DNA of 64,000 nt. Source: Nocardia sp. SYP-A9097. Its GTDB lineage: Bacteria; Actinomycetota; Actinomycetes; Mycobacteriales; Mycobacteriaceae. The position numbers and the translations under genes were made by a program. Of the stretch, positions 1 to 8,325 are shown piece by piece (within the stretch, counting starts at the first letter, position 1; each line of letters starts with the position of its first letter). The stretch spans positions 1-64,000 of the forward strand of contig NZ_WJIC01000017.1 in assembly GCF_009649815.1 (NCBI RefSeq), read 5' to 3'. The notes beneath the pieces were generated by a model. It searched no databases, was not told where the DNA came from, and worked only from the letters and a program-made list of their open reading frames with translations.

Positions 1-443
1 AGCGAGTCGATATCGACGAACACGCGCGTCGCCAGGCCCGGCAACAGATCCACGCGCGAACTCAACGCGAGCAGGTGCGCGCGCAGCACCGATTCCAGCT
101 GCTTGGCGTGTCCGAAGGTGAACTCGCGCAACAATGTTCCCACCGTCGAGGGCGCGTACACCCCGGCGAACAGTTCGCCACAGCCGCCGCTACGCAGTAG
201 ATCGATGTCCCCGATACTGTCCGCGCCCGCGCACATCCCCGCGATCAGGGTGGCCAGTTTCGGTGCCGAGTTGGCTGATCCGGACTTGATTCGCGGCGAG
301 CCGATCTCGACTTTCTCGGACAACAGGCTGGTCAGGCCGGTTTGCTCGGCCAAGGTCATCACCGGAACCAGCCCGGCCACCGACACGAGGTTGTCCTCAT
401 CAAAGCGTGCCGAGTCCTCGGCGAAGGTGTGGAACAATCGCAC
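1..443 (-). CDS. IS1380-family transposase, N-terminal part (cut by window edge)
   Basis: The minus strand reads open from a GTG at 443 to the left edge, about 147 residues. It has the typical N-terminal layout of actinobacterial IS1380 transposases: a short lead, FDEDNLVSVAGLVPVMTLAEQ, then SAPKLATLIAGMCAGADSI (a family hallmark), an LLRSGG segment, and YAPSTVGTLLREFTFGHAKQL. The DDE catalytic core would lie beyond the window, so intactness cannot be judged. A TTG at 494 opens the same frame further upstream and is a possible alternative start; a TGA closes it just before. The insertion-sequence end should lie between about 480 and 560, but I could not fix the terminal repeat. The family assignment rests on remembered family motifs and is fairly secure. 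Confidence 0.8.
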   Translation of the reverse strand, partial: MRLFHTFAEDSARFDEDNLVSVAGLVPVMTLAEQTGLTSLLSEKVEIGSPRIKSGSANSAPKLATLIAGMCAGADSIGDIDLLRSGGCGELFAGVYAPSTVGTLLREFTFGHAKQLESVLRAHLLALSSRVDLLPGLATRVFVDIDS

Positions 444-563
444 TGAAAGTGTCTTCCCGATCTGGTTCTGATTGTTGCGTGAGAACTCCAATCATCCCAG
501 CTCAGAAGGCACTTTCACTATTTCAAATCACCCTACCCACCAGTTTCATCGGTGGATCGAGGC

Positions 564-692
564 TTAGAGATGCCCAGGTGCGACGTCACGCGAGATACCT
601 CGACGGCTCTTCGGGATGAACAGATCGATGACGCAGTCGGCCACGACAACTCCGACGAGGCCCGGTTCGACGTAGATAGGGTCGGAGACCAC
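564..692 (-). CDS. possible small ORF or gene remnant, 42 aa
   Basis: A minus-strand frame starting at GTG 692 encodes a non-repetitive peptide with a hydrophobic middle (GLVGVVVADCVIDLFIP) and a basic tail ending in DVAPGHL. The open frame continues upstream of the GTG through the hairpin to a TAG, without an ATG, and no clear ribosome binding site is seen. It may be the end of a gene broken by the neighbouring insertion sequence, or chance. I do not recognise it. Confidence 0.2.
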   Translation of the reverse strand: MVSDPIYVEPGLVGVVVADCVIDLFIPKSRRGISRDVAPGHL

Positions 693-717
693 ACGCCGGT
701 CCGCTAGTTTCGAAATC

Positions 718-748
718 CGTGCTCTCGGAGACTCTCTCCGAGAGCACG
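718..748. repeat. perfect inverted repeat, 14-bp arms with 3-nt loop
   Basis: The arms CGTGCTCTCGGAGA and TCTCCGAGAGCACG flank CTC. It lies about 70 bp beyond the stop of the lyase gene (minus strand), so it could end that transcript, but there is no clear T-run. A protein-binding palindrome or a remnant of mobile DNA is also possible. Confidence 0.6.
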
Positions 749-817
749 TGCGCTATTCCGATGATCTGCAACGCTTTTCAGTCGCAGTCAACTCCACGGG
801 GAGGGTACGCCGGTGGG

Positions 818-1705
818 TCAGATGGCGGCACTCAGCGCGAGTTCCACATCCTTGATGACCTGTTCGCGGTCTTCCTGGCTGAGGGCGTTGCGCGGTGGTC
901 GGGTCGGGCCGCCGTAGTAGCCGGCGACTTCTTGGGACAGCTTGATCGCCTGTACGAACGTGTGGGTCGTGTCCCACTGGAACGCCGGCTGCAGCTGCTG
1001 GTACAGCTTGCGTCCTTCGGCGACCTGGCCGGTGATGCCCAGCTCGTAGATCTTGGCGCAGATGCGCGGCATGGAGTTGGAGAAGCCGCCGATCCAGCCG
1101 ACGGCGCCGAGCAGAGCCGCCTCGAAAATATTGTCATCGGCGCCGGACAACACGTCCAGGTTCGGTGCGAGGCGCTGAATGCTGGTAATGCGTCGGATGT
1201 CGCCGGAGAACTCCTTGACCGCGACGACATTCTCGATCTCCGCGATCCGGCTCAGTAACTCCGCAGTGAGGTCTACTCGCGTGTCGAACGGGTTGTTGTA
1301 GGCAACGATCGGGAGGCCGACCTCGGACAACGTCTCGTAGTGGTCGACGATCTCGTCGCTGTTGGCGCGGTAGGCGTTCGGAGGAAGGGCGAGCACCGCG
1401 TGCGCCCCAGCCTGCTGTGCCTGCTCGGTCCAGAGTCGCGATTCGGCCGAGCCGTAGGCGCCGACGCCGGGCACGACACTGAAGCCGGTCGGGGCTGCCT
1501 CCACTGCGAGTTCGACGACGCGCGCCCGCTCCTCGGCGGTGAGCACCTGGTACTCGCCGAGCGAGCCGTTGGGCGTGATGCCGTGTGCACCGTTCTCGGC
1601 GAGGAAGCGCACGTGCTCCTGGAAGCGGTCGTAGTCGACTGACAGATCGTCCTTGAACGGCAGCGTCGCTGCAACCACGATTCCGTGCCACGGTTTGGTA
1701 GTCAT
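818..1705 (-). CDS. dihydrodipicolinate synthase (DHDPS)/N-acetylneuraminate lyase family protein
   Basis: A 295-residue class I aldolase-type TIM barrel. The family's Schiff-base lysine is seen in VVAVKEFSGD and the catalytic tyrosine in IVAYNNP; the GSLGEY loop corresponds to the substrate carboxylate-binding region. Members that are not lysine biosynthetic enzymes include 4-hydroxy-pyrroline-2-carboxylate deaminase and keto-deoxy sugar acid dehydratases, both of which yield 2-oxoglutarate semialdehyde. The semialdehyde dehydrogenase gene at 4191-5708 makes such a role likely. The ATG at 1705 is chosen because AGAGAG lies just upstream and homology begins there; the frame continues upstream without family similarity. 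An operator-like site lies 42 bp upstream. It forms its own transcription unit. The exact substrate is unknown. Confidence 0.85.
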   Translation of the reverse strand: MTTKPWHGIVVAATLPFKDDLSVDYDRFQEHVRFLAENGAHGITPNGSLGEYQVLTAEERARVVELAVEAAPTGFSVVPGVGAYGSAESRLWTEQAQQAGAHAVLALPPNAYRANSDEIVDHYETLSEVGLPIVAYNNPFDTRVDLTAELLSRIAEIENVVAVKEFSGDIRRITSIQRLAPNLDVLSGADDNIFEAALLGAVGWIGGFSNSMPRICAKIYELGITGQVAEGRKLYQQLQPAFQWDTTHTFVQAIKLSQEVAGYYGGPTRPPRNALSQEDREQVIKDVELALSAAI

Positions 1706-1729
1706 TTGGAACTCTCTCTTCTTCCTGGA

Positions 1730-1742
1730 ACGTGTAACACGT
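1730..1742. promoter_or_regulatory. short palindrome upstream of lyase gene
   Basis: ACGTGTaACACGT is a perfect 13-bp palindrome around a central A, sitting between the lyase start and the GGTA-N6-TACC-like site. It could be a second operator half or a separate regulator's site; function not shown. Confidence 0.3.
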
Positions 1743-1746
1743 AAGC

Positions 1747-1759
1747 GGTAATATTCTAC
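1747..1759. promoter_or_regulatory. putative GntR operator, GGTAATATTCTAC
   Basis: One of six related sites (also at 3398, 5784, 5949, 7633 and 8616) upstream of genes of this catabolic island. Consensus GGTAATATTCTACC, a degenerate palindrome. It lies 42 bp upstream of the lyase start codon, where repressor binding would block the promoter. Confidence 0.6.
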
Positions 1760-1821
1760 TTTTAGCGGAAAGGGAGCGAACTGCGACGCCCGATTCCCGT
1801 CGGGTGCCGAGCTGCGGCGGG

Positions 1822-3294
1822 TCAGTGCAGCGTGATCCAGATCGTCTTGAGTTCGCTGTACTGGTCGAATGCTTCGATGCCCTTGTCGTGGCCGCCGAAG
1901 CCGGACAGTCCGAAGCCGCCGAAGGGGGTGGAGATGTCTCCTTCGCTGAACCCATTCACAGCGACCGTCCCCGCGCGGACCGAACGTGCTACGCGCAGTG
2001 CGACATTGATGTCTCGGGTCCATACGTTCGCCGCGAGACCGTAGACGGTGTCGTTGGCCAATGTGATGGCTTCTTCTTCGGTGTCGAATCCCAGGATCGC
2101 GACGACCGGTCCGAAGATCTCGTCACGGACGATGTCGTCGGTAGGGGAGACCTCGTCGACGACGGCCGGGGAGACGAAGTATCCGCCTGTCTCGTCGAGT
2201 ACTCGCTCACCGCCGAAAACTTTGGCGCCCTTGGCTTTTGCCCCCTCCAGGTACCGCAGGACCCGGTCGCGTGCCGATGCTTCGATCAGCGGGCCGATCT
2301 CGGTGCTTCGATCGAGCGGGTCGCCCACCTTCCTGGCGGCGGCGAGTTCGGCCATCAGCTCGACGAATTCGGTCTTGATCGAATTGTGGACCAGGATGCG
2401 AGAGCCGGCCGAGCAATTCTGGCCACCATTCCAGAACGCGGCACCGGCGAGATCCTCGGCGACTGCGCGCAGGTCATCGGAGGCATCGGCGAACACGATC
2501 TGTGGGCTTTTGCCGCCCATCTCGAGGGCGATTTGCTTGAGGTTGCTGTCTGCGGCGTACTTGAGGAACAGCCTGCCCACTTCGGTGGAACCGGTGAAGG
2601 TCACTACGTCGACGTCGTTGTGCAGTCCGAGTGCCTTGCCCGCGACTTGCCCGAGACCTGGCACGACATTGAACACACCCTCGGGTATGCCGGCCTGGCT
2701 GGCGAGCTCGGCATACCGCAGGGCGCTGAGCGATGACTGCTCGGCCGGTTTGACCACGATCGAATTGCCGGCGGCGAGTGCGGGCGCGATCTTCCACGAC
2801 AAGGTGTTCGACGGGAAGTTCCAGGGAACGACGACACCTACCACTCCGGCCGGCTCCCGGACGATGAATCCCAGGTTGTCCTGGCCCGTTGGTGAGACCT
2901 TGCCGAAGACTTTGTCGATGGCTTCGGCGTACCACCGTATGGTCAGCACAACATCTGGGATATCGAGATCTTCGCAATCGATGATGGGCTTGCCGGCGTC
3001 GATCGAGTCGATGAGCGCGAGTTCAGCGGTGTGCTGCTCGATCAGGTCGGCGAACCTGAGCAGGATCGCCTTACGCTCGGCGGGCGCGATGCGGCTCCAA
3101 CTGCCCTCGGTGAAGGCCCGGCGCGCGGCAGCCACGGCGGTGTCGACGTCGCGCTCACTGCACGCGGCGACGTTGTTGAGGACCTGGCCGGTGGCGGGAG
3201 AGATATTGCCGAAGGTCTCACCACCCTCGGCATCGACGAACCGCCCGTCGATATATGCCTGTGTCCGTACGGTTTCGGGCAACGTGGCCTTCAT
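1822..3294 (-). CDS. aldehyde dehydrogenase, gamma-glutamyl-gamma-aminobutyraldehyde/betaine aldehyde type
   Basis: 490 residues, the normal length for NAD(P)-dependent aldehyde dehydrogenases. The catalytic cysteine is in WNGGQNCSAGSR, the general-base glutamate in LEMGGKSPQ, the cofactor loop in FTGSTEVG, and the oxyanion asparagine region in VVPWNFP. The FGGFGLSGFGGHDKG tail is typical of PuuC/betaine-aldehyde-like members. It would oxidise an amino- or betaine-type aldehyde to the acid in the cytosol. The ATG at 3294 follows a GGAGACAG ribosome binding site. It is a single-gene unit with a putative operator 104 bp upstream, between it and the GntR gene. The real substrate cannot be read from sequence; this ALDH clade is broad. 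Confidence 0.88.
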   Translation of the reverse strand: MKATLPETVRTQAYIDGRFVDAEGGETFGNISPATGQVLNNVAACSERDVDTAVAAARRAFTEGSWSRIAPAERKAILLRFADLIEQHTAELALIDSIDAGKPIIDCEDLDIPDVVLTIRWYAEAIDKVFGKVSPTGQDNLGFIVREPAGVVGVVVPWNFPSNTLSWKIAPALAAGNSIVVKPAEQSSLSALRYAELASQAGIPEGVFNVVPGLGQVAGKALGLHNDVDVVTFTGSTEVGRLFLKYAADSNLKQIALEMGGKSPQIVFADASDDLRAVAEDLAGAAFWNGGQNCSAGSRILVHNSIKTEFVELMAELAAARKVGDPLDRSTEIGPLIEASARDRVLRYLEGAKAKGAKVFGGERVLDETGGYFVSPAVVDEVSPTDDIVRDEIFGPVVAILGFDTEEEAITLANDTVYGLAANVWTRDINVALRVARSVRAGTVAVNGFSEGDISTPFGGFGLSGFGGHDKGIEAFDQYSELKTIWITLH

Positions 3295-3397
3295 GAATTC
3301 TGTCTCCAATCGGCAGATTGTCGTTCGAGGACGTTTGGTGCGTAAAGCTGGCGTGAGGGCGGAAAGGCCGCACTCGTTCAATTGGTAGACGGTAATC

Positions 3398-3410
3398 GGT
3401 AGTATTCTAC
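3398..3410. promoter_or_regulatory. putative GntR operator, GGTAGTATTCTAC
   Basis: Second copy of the shared motif, in the 155-bp gap upstream of the aldehyde dehydrogenase at 1822-3294. A partial extra half-site, GGTAATC, lies immediately before it (3391-3397). Confidence 0.6.
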
Positions 3411-3449
3411 TCTCGCGTGGCAGTGTCAATGCCCGCGGTCGACCGCGCC

Positions 3450-4094
3450 TCAGTCGCTGGTGAGGTGCTCGAGATGTTTGTGCATCAGCTGCGTCGTCAC
3501 ATGGCTGTCGCCGCCCATGAGGGCGTCGAGGATGGGGAGATGCTCTTCGGCGGACGCGGTGAGACCGCCGCGGGCACAAAGCTTCCGCAGTCCGTAGAGG
3601 CTTGTCTGGCCGCGCAGGTCGCCGACCACGGTGACCAGGCGACGGTTGCCCAAGAGGTCGAGCAGGCCGAGGTGGAAGTGCCGGTCGGCATCGAGATAGC
3701 CGATCAGGTCTCCATGCCTGGCGGCGGTGACGATGTCGGCGGCGACCGCGCTGAATTCGGCGTAGTGATCTTTTACCTGTGGGCTGCCGGTGAGCTCTTC
3801 CATGGCCGGGATTTCCAGCAGGACCCGCAGCTGGACGATATCCAGCCGGTCGGCAGCGCTCAGCGTGACCACCCGGAAGCCGCGGTTGCGAACCGCCTCT
3901 ATCAGGCCTTGATGGACCAAGGTCAACATGGCATCTCGGACCGGAGTGGCCGAGACGCCGAGTTCGGCGGCCAGCCCCGGCGCCGAGTAGATTCCGCCGG
4001 GCTCGAGCTGCCCGGAGATGAGGCCCTCGCGGATAGCGGCGAGCGCTTGGTCGCGCAGGCTCGACCGTTTGATGTTCGACCTCGGCGTGAGCAT
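3450..4094 (-). CDS. GntR family transcriptional regulator, FadR/FCD subfamily
   Basis: 214 residues: an N-terminal winged helix (about residues 10-75, with LAAELGVSATPVRDAMLTL as the recognition region) followed by an all-helical FCD ligand-binding domain (about 85-205). It shares many positions with the second regulator at 7663-8325, including SLRDQALA, VRNRGFRVV and LSA-DR, so the two are paralogues. It lies downstream of the semialdehyde dehydrogenase on the same strand (96-bp gap) and may be co-transcribed with it. A GGGAGG ribosome binding site precedes ATG 4094. It probably represses the island through the GGTA-N6-TACC-like sites in response to a carboxylate metabolite; that link is inferred. 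Confidence 0.9.
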   Translation of the reverse strand: MLTPRSNIKRSSLRDQALAAIREGLISGQLEPGGIYSAPGLAAELGVSATPVRDAMLTLVHQGLIEAVRNRGFRVVTLSAADRLDIVQLRVLLEIPAMEELTGSPQVKDHYAEFSAVAADIVTAARHGDLIGYLDADRHFHLGLLDLLGNRRLVTVVGDLRGQTSLYGLRKLCARGGLTASAEEHLPILDALMGGDSHVTTQLMHKHLEHLTSD

Positions 4095-4190
4095 GGACGA
4101 CCTCCCGGTGTGATGCGGTCCTGCTGTGTCAGACGAAGTTCGCGCAGAATCGCTTTGTCTGCCTCTCGTCCGTAGCCGACTCCAGACCGT

Positions 4191-5708
4191 TCAGCTGGAC
4201 GGTCGAAGTTGTCCGTCCATACGGCGGGGAATCGCCGTGTAGTTGTCTCGAAGCTCCTCGGGCAAGACAGCCTCGGGCGCGTTCTGGTAGGTGATTGGAC
4301 GCAGGAACCGGCGGATCGCTGTCGCGCCGACCGACGTATGCAGTGAGTTCGTCGACGGCCAGGGGCCGCCGTGCGTCTGTGCCCAGGACACCGCGACGCC
4401 GGTTGGGAAGTTGTCGAAGAGGATGCGCCCGGCTCGGGTTGCGGCGATTCGCGTGAGTCGTGCGACGAGAGCGGCCTCATCGTTGTCGCTGACATGCAAA
4501 GTCGCGGTGAGTGACGGCGGGAAGGTGTCGAATACCCGGGTTGCCGCTGTCTCGGTCTGCTCCGCTTCGTAGCGGGCGATCACCGTGACGGGACCGAACA
4601 CTTCGTGGATGAGTGAGTGGTCCAGGTCGGTGAACTGTGTTTCGAACAGCACCGGTGTCACTGCGAACCCGGCGTCAGGAGCGGCGGGTGCCTTGACGGT
4701 GTGCAGATGTCGCTCGAGCGTAGCGGTCTCGGCGGTATAGCTGGTGTAGGTGCGCTCATTGAGCAGGAGATGACCCTCGGTGGTGCCGAGTGCCGCGCGT
4801 GCGGCATGTACGAGACGGTCACCGTCGGGACCGGACGGAACCAGGACGAACCCGGGTTTGGTGCACAGTTGGCCCGAACCGGCGGTGAACGAGGCGACGA
4901 GGGCCGTGCCGATCTCGGCGCCGCGGTCTGCCGCGGCGCCCGGTGTCACGATGACCGGATTCAGGCTGCTCAGCTCGCCATAGAACGGGATCGGTACCGC
5001 GCGGCGGCCGATGATGTCGAGCAGCGCCTGCCCGCCGGTCAGAGACCCGGTGAAGCCGACAGCTGTGACTTGTGGGTGCGCGACCAGTCGGGCTCCTGCC
5101 TCGCGACCGAACACGATGGCGACCGCCGCCACCGGCGCCTGGCTATAGGCCAGTGCCGCCTGGATGACTTCGTAGGACAGTTGAGAGGTGGCGGGATGCG
5201 ACTCGTGAGCCTTGATGACAACCGGGTTGCCGGCGGCGAGGGCGGAGGCGGTATCGCCGCCGAGCACCGAGAACGCGAATGGGAAGTTGCTGGCGCCGAA
5301 GACCGCGACGACCCCGAGGGGAGTGAGAATGCGCCGCAGATCGGGGCGCGGGCCCATAGGAGTGTCGGCGGCGGGATCGATGATCGCTTCGAGATAACTG
5401 CCTTCGCGGACCACATCGGCGAAGAACCGGAACTGGAAGGCGGTACGAGTCAGTTCGCCGGATAGTTTCGCTTCGCCGAAACCCGTCTCCCGCGAGGCGG
5501 TCTCGATCAATTCGTCACGGCGTCGTTCGACCTCTGCGGCGATGGTGTCCAGCAGTGTGGCGCGGTCGGAGCGGGCGAGCGCGGCGAAGGCGGCTGCCGA
5601 GTGGTGTGCGGCGTCCACCAGTCGGTCGAGCTGGTCGTCGGTGGTGGATTCGGTGACCGGTGGCAAGGCGGATCCGGTCCGGGGGTCGGTTCCTGCGATG
5701 GTGGTCAT
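4191..5708 (-). CDS. aldehyde dehydrogenase, 2-oxoglutarate semialdehyde (2,5-dioxovalerate) dehydrogenase type
   Basis: 505 residues. It belongs to the divergent ALDH group that includes type III 2,5-dioxovalerate dehydrogenases: VVAVFGASNFPFAFS instead of PWNFP, VIKAHESHPATS in the cofactor site, VGFTGSLTGGQAL, catalytic cysteine in GSGQLCTKPG, and a late NFPTGVAVSWAQTHGGPWP segment. Such enzymes convert 2-oxoglutarate semialdehyde to 2-oxoglutarate with NADP, the last step of hydroxyproline, glucarate and L-arabinonate degradation. Together with the DHDPS-family gene this defines the exit of the pathway. GAGGAACCC precedes ATG 5708. A putative operator lies 76 bp upstream. Confidence 0.87.
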   Translation of the reverse strand: MTTIAGTDPRTGSALPPVTESTTDDQLDRLVDAAHHSAAAFAALARSDRATLLDTIAAEVERRRDELIETASRETGFGEAKLSGELTRTAFQFRFFADVVREGSYLEAIIDPAADTPMGPRPDLRRILTPLGVVAVFGASNFPFAFSVLGGDTASALAAGNPVVIKAHESHPATSQLSYEVIQAALAYSQAPVAAVAIVFGREAGARLVAHPQVTAVGFTGSLTGGQALLDIIGRRAVPIPFYGELSSLNPVIVTPGAAADRGAEIGTALVASFTAGSGQLCTKPGFVLVPSGPDGDRLVHAARAALGTTEGHLLLNERTYTSYTAETATLERHLHTVKAPAAPDAGFAVTPVLFETQFTDLDHSLIHEVFGPVTVIARYEAEQTETAATRVFDTFPPSLTATLHVSDNDEAALVARLTRIAATRAGRILFDNFPTGVAVSWAQTHGGPWPSTNSLHTSVGATAIRRFLRPITYQNAPEAVLPEELRDNYTAIPRRMDGQLRPSS

Positions 5709-5783
5709 GGGTTCCTCATTCTCGTATTTGTTCTGTGCATGGATGCTGCGCCATCGTCACTACCAGCAAGATGGAATGTAACC

Positions 5784-5796
5784 GATAATATTCTAC
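5784..5796. promoter_or_regulatory. putative GntR operator, GATAATATTCTAC
   Basis: Copy of the shared motif with one changed base in the left half-site (CGATA for GGTA), 76 bp upstream of the semialdehyde dehydrogenase start. Confidence 0.6.
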
Positions 5797-5948
5797 CTCT
5801 CCTGCGAGGCTCGACGCTGTGCGAGCGGGTGACCGCCTGACCTGCGGGTGGGGCTCGCGCGGACGACTTCTGCGGTAACGGCGATGTTTCGAAGACGTTC
5901 CATTTGGTTCGGCTATTGACTGTGGCTTTGGTAACTGTGAAAGTGGGC

Positions 5949-5962
5949 GGTAATCGACTACC
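5949..5962. promoter_or_regulatory. putative GntR operator, GGTAATCGACTACC
   Basis: Both half-sites GGTA and TACC are exact with the same N6 spacing; only the centre differs. It lies 73 bp upstream of the permease start. Confidence 0.5.
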
Positions 5963-6035
5963 GGTAGCCGACCAGATGTTATCGAGATGGGCCGCCGGAG
6001 CGATACATTGCAGGTCAAGCTAGGAGATTCACAGG

Positions 6036-7595
6036 ATGACTGAGAACGACGACGCCAAATACCTGGCGACCCTCGGTTACAAGCAGCACCTCGATCGCAC
6101 ACTCGGATCCTTCTCGGCCTTCGCCACTGGATTCAGCGTGATCTCTATCCTCACCGGCTGTTTTCAGCTGTTCTTCTTCGCCTTCGGTTTCGCCGGTCCG
6201 AGCTTTCTGCTGACGTGGCCGGTGGTGCTGGTAGGCCAGTTCTGCCTGGCCCTGTGCTTCGCGGAGCTGGCCGCGCAGTACCCGTTCGCTGGATCGGTGT
6301 ACGCGTGGAGCAAGAAGCTGGCGTCGCAATTCTTCGCATGGATGGCGGGCTATCTGACGATCGTCGCGCAAATCGTCACGGTGGCCGGTGTATCGGTGAC
6401 TTGGCAGGTGCTGCTGCCCACGATCAGCCCGTGGTTCCAGTTCGTCGGCGACGGTACGGGCCAATACGATTTCTCCGGGAACGCAGTCGTGCTCGGAAGC
6501 ACCCTGATCGTGATGTGTACGGTGATCAACCTGCTCGGCGTGAAATTGGTTGCGCTGGTCAACAACATCGGCGTGATCGTCGAACTCGTGTGTGTGGTGC
6601 TGCTTGTCGGACTGCTCGCACTACACGTGCAGCGCGGGCCGCAAGTGGTCTTCGAGACCAATGGCGCTGGGGGAGGCAGTGTTCCGGGCTACGTCGCGGC
6701 GTTACTCGCATCGTCGCTGCTGGCGATGAACGTGTTGTGGGCGTTCGATGGCGTGGGGTCGGTGTCGGAGGAAACGGTGGACCCGCGCCGCAAGACCCCG
6801 ATCGCCATCCTGCGGGCCGTTGCCACGGCCGGGATCGGCGGCTTCGTGCTGATGCTCCTCGCGCTGATGGCCGTCGGTGACATCAAGGCGCAAGAACTGT
6901 CGATCTCCGGGCTGCCTTACGTAGTGACCAGCGTCCTCGGCGACTTCCTCGGCAAGCTGCTGCTCGTTGGTGTCACCATCGCCATCGGTGTGTGCGTTCT
7001 CGCGATCCAGACGGCCGCGGCCCGGCAATCGTTCGCGATGGCACGTGACAACCGGCTGCCGTACTCACGGTGGATCTCGCACGTGTCGCCGCGGACCAAA
7101 ACCCCGGTGGTGCCGACAGTCTTCGTCGCGGTGTGCGCGATCGTGATTCTGGTGATCAATGTTTCGCAGCCGCAGTTGATCGTGACGTTGGCCAGTTTCG
7201 TTGTGGTCTTGGCCTACCTCGCGTACCTCATCGTCGGTGTGAGCTTGCTGGTCAAGCGCCTTGCCGGGCAGTGGAAGCCGCAGGCGAATTCCGATGGCGA
7301 CAAGCACTTTTCGCTGGGTCGATGGGGAATTCCGGTGAACCTCATCGCCATCGCGATGGGAGTGTTCGGCGTGGTGAACCTCGTATGGCCCCGGCGCGAG
7401 GTCTACAACCCCGCGGCACCTTTCCATTGGTACTTGCAATGGGGTGGTGTGCTGGCATTGGTGCTCATCGTCGGCGGAGGCGCGGCGTGGTACTACCTCG
7501 TCCAGCGGCACAAAACAGGCGTCATCGCCGAGCATGCGGCGTCAGCCGGGAACTCGGCGCCTCTTAGTGAGGAGTCTGCTGCCGCGTTCGAGTAA
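6036..7595 (+). CDS. APC-superfamily amino acid/amine permease
   Basis: 519 residues with about twelve hydrophobic segments. The first follows an N-terminal LGYKQHLDRTLGSFSAFATGF, with the GFSVISILTG substrate-binding turn typical of the choline/GABA-type APC permeases. The VLWAFDGVGSVSEETVDPRRKTP segment after the fifth to sixth helix and FAMARDNRLPYSRW are strong family marks. It sits in the cytoplasmic membrane and would bring the pathway substrate in by secondary transport. An AGGAGATTCACAGG leader supports ATG 6036. It is divergent from the semialdehyde dehydrogenase and followed, 67 bp later, by a GntR gene. An amino-acid-like or betaine-like substrate is inferred from the family. Confidence 0.9.
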   Translation: MTENDDAKYLATLGYKQHLDRTLGSFSAFATGFSVISILTGCFQLFFFAFGFAGPSFLLTWPVVLVGQFCLALCFAELAAQYPFAGSVYAWSKKLASQFFAWMAGYLTIVAQIVTVAGVSVTWQVLLPTISPWFQFVGDGTGQYDFSGNAVVLGSTLIVMCTVINLLGVKLVALVNNIGVIVELVCVVLLVGLLALHVQRGPQVVFETNGAGGGSVPGYVAALLASSLLAMNVLWAFDGVGSVSEETVDPRRKTPIAILRAVATAGIGGFVLMLLALMAVGDIKAQELSISGLPYVVTSVLGDFLGKLLLVGVTIAIGVCVLAIQTAAARQSFAMARDNRLPYSRWISHVSPRTKTPVVPTVFVAVCAIVILVINVSQPQLIVTLASFVVVLAYLAYLIVGVSLLVKRLAGQWKPQANSDGDKHFSLGRWGIPVNLIAIAMGVFGVVNLVWPRREVYNPAAPFHWYLQWGGVLALVLIVGGGAAWYYLVQRHKTGVIAEHAASAGNSAPLSEESAAAFE

Positions 7596-7632
7596 GCGCA
7601 CCGGTGTCGTCGCCTACACTGAGCGGTAACCC

Positions 7633-7644
7633 GTAGAATTTAAC
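7633..7644. promoter_or_regulatory. putative GntR operator, reverse orientation (GTAGAATTTAAC)
   Basis: The reverse complement GTTAAATTCTAC matches the shared motif with a shifted left half. It lies 18 bp before the ATG of the second GntR gene, fitting autoregulation. Confidence 0.45.
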
Positions 7645-7662
7645 TGACCGACAGGGGTGGGC

Positions 7663-8325
7663 ATGAGTATGGAGCAGCTCGAGCGGACGAGTCTACGGGA
7701 TCAGGCGCTGGCAGTGATTCGGCAGAGACTGGTCACCGGGGAGATTGCGCCGGGTGAGATCTATTCGGCCTCGGCAATCGCATCGACGCTGGGAGTTTCC
7801 AACAGCCCCGTGCGGGAGGCGATGCTCGCGCTGGTTGAGCAGGGTCTGATGGAGCCGGTTCGTAACCGAGGGTTCCGGGTCGTTCCGCTATCGGCGGAGG
7901 ATCGTCAGAACATCCATGACCTGCGGCTGATGCTGGAAGTTCCGGCTATGGGCAGGGTGGCGTCGGCGAAAGTGGTGAAGGCTCGTAAAGCGGAGTTCCA
8001 GGAGATGGTCGATTCGATCATCGCGAAGGAACGCAGCAGTGATTACGTCGGCTTTCTGGAATCGGATCGACAGTTTCACCTCGGCTTGCTGTCGTTGCTG
8101 AAGAATCCCTTTCTGACATCGATCGTCGGAAACCTCCGTGACCAGACGCGCCTGTTCGGGTTGCGAGAGCTGGGGGAGCACGGCCTGCTCGCGGCCTCCG
8201 CGCGTGAGCATCAGGGAATCCTCGACGCGATGGCGAAGGGGGATGCGAAGCTGACCGAGAAGTTGATGACCGAACATCTCGAGCGCATTCGGCAGCATCA
8301 ATTCGGCGAGGACCCCACGCGGTAG
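7663..8325 (+). CDS. GntR family transcriptional regulator, FadR/FCD subfamily (second paralogue)
   Basis: 220 residues from ATG 7663; a GTG two codons upstream is an alternative, but AGGGGTG at 7653-7659 is better placed for the ATG. The winged helix spans about residues 8-75 (IASTLGVSNSPVREAMLALVEQG) and the FCD domain about 85-210, with the conserved D-R-FH pattern (ESDRQFHLGLL) that contributes metal or ligand binding. It is a close paralogue of the regulator at 3450-4094. Its own upstream region carries the shared operator, so autorepression is likely. Two nearly redundant regulators in one island suggest a duplication or division of labour between two inducers. Confidence 0.9.
   Translation: MSMEQLERTSLRDQALAVIRQRLVTGEIAPGEIYSASAIASTLGVSNSPVREAMLALVEQGLMEPVRNRGFRVVPLSAEDRQNIHDLRLMLEVPAMGRVASAKVVKARKAEFQEMVDSIIAKERSSDYVGFLESDRQFHLGLLSLLKNPFLTSIVGNLRDQTRLFGLRELGEHGLLAASAREHQGILDAMAKGDAKLTEKLMTEHLERIRQHQFGEDPTR

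Larger units (their letters stand above)
444..817. other. gene-poor stretch between IS1380 end and the lyase gene
   Basis: It holds the presumed outer end of the insertion sequence, a short open frame at 564-692 and a perfect hairpin at 718-748. No longer credible gene is visible on either strand. Confidence 0.5.
5709..6035. other. divergent promoter region between semialdehyde dehydrogenase and permease
   Basis: A 327-bp gap between divergent genes. It holds two putative GntR operators (5784-5796 and 5949-5962), one near each gene. The second overlaps the 10-bp palindrome CTACCGGTAG (5958-5967). No gene seen. Confidence 0.6.

Noticed and set aside
1804..2736. A 310-codon plus-strand frame
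   Set aside because: Lies antisense to the aldehyde dehydrogenase and matches no family.
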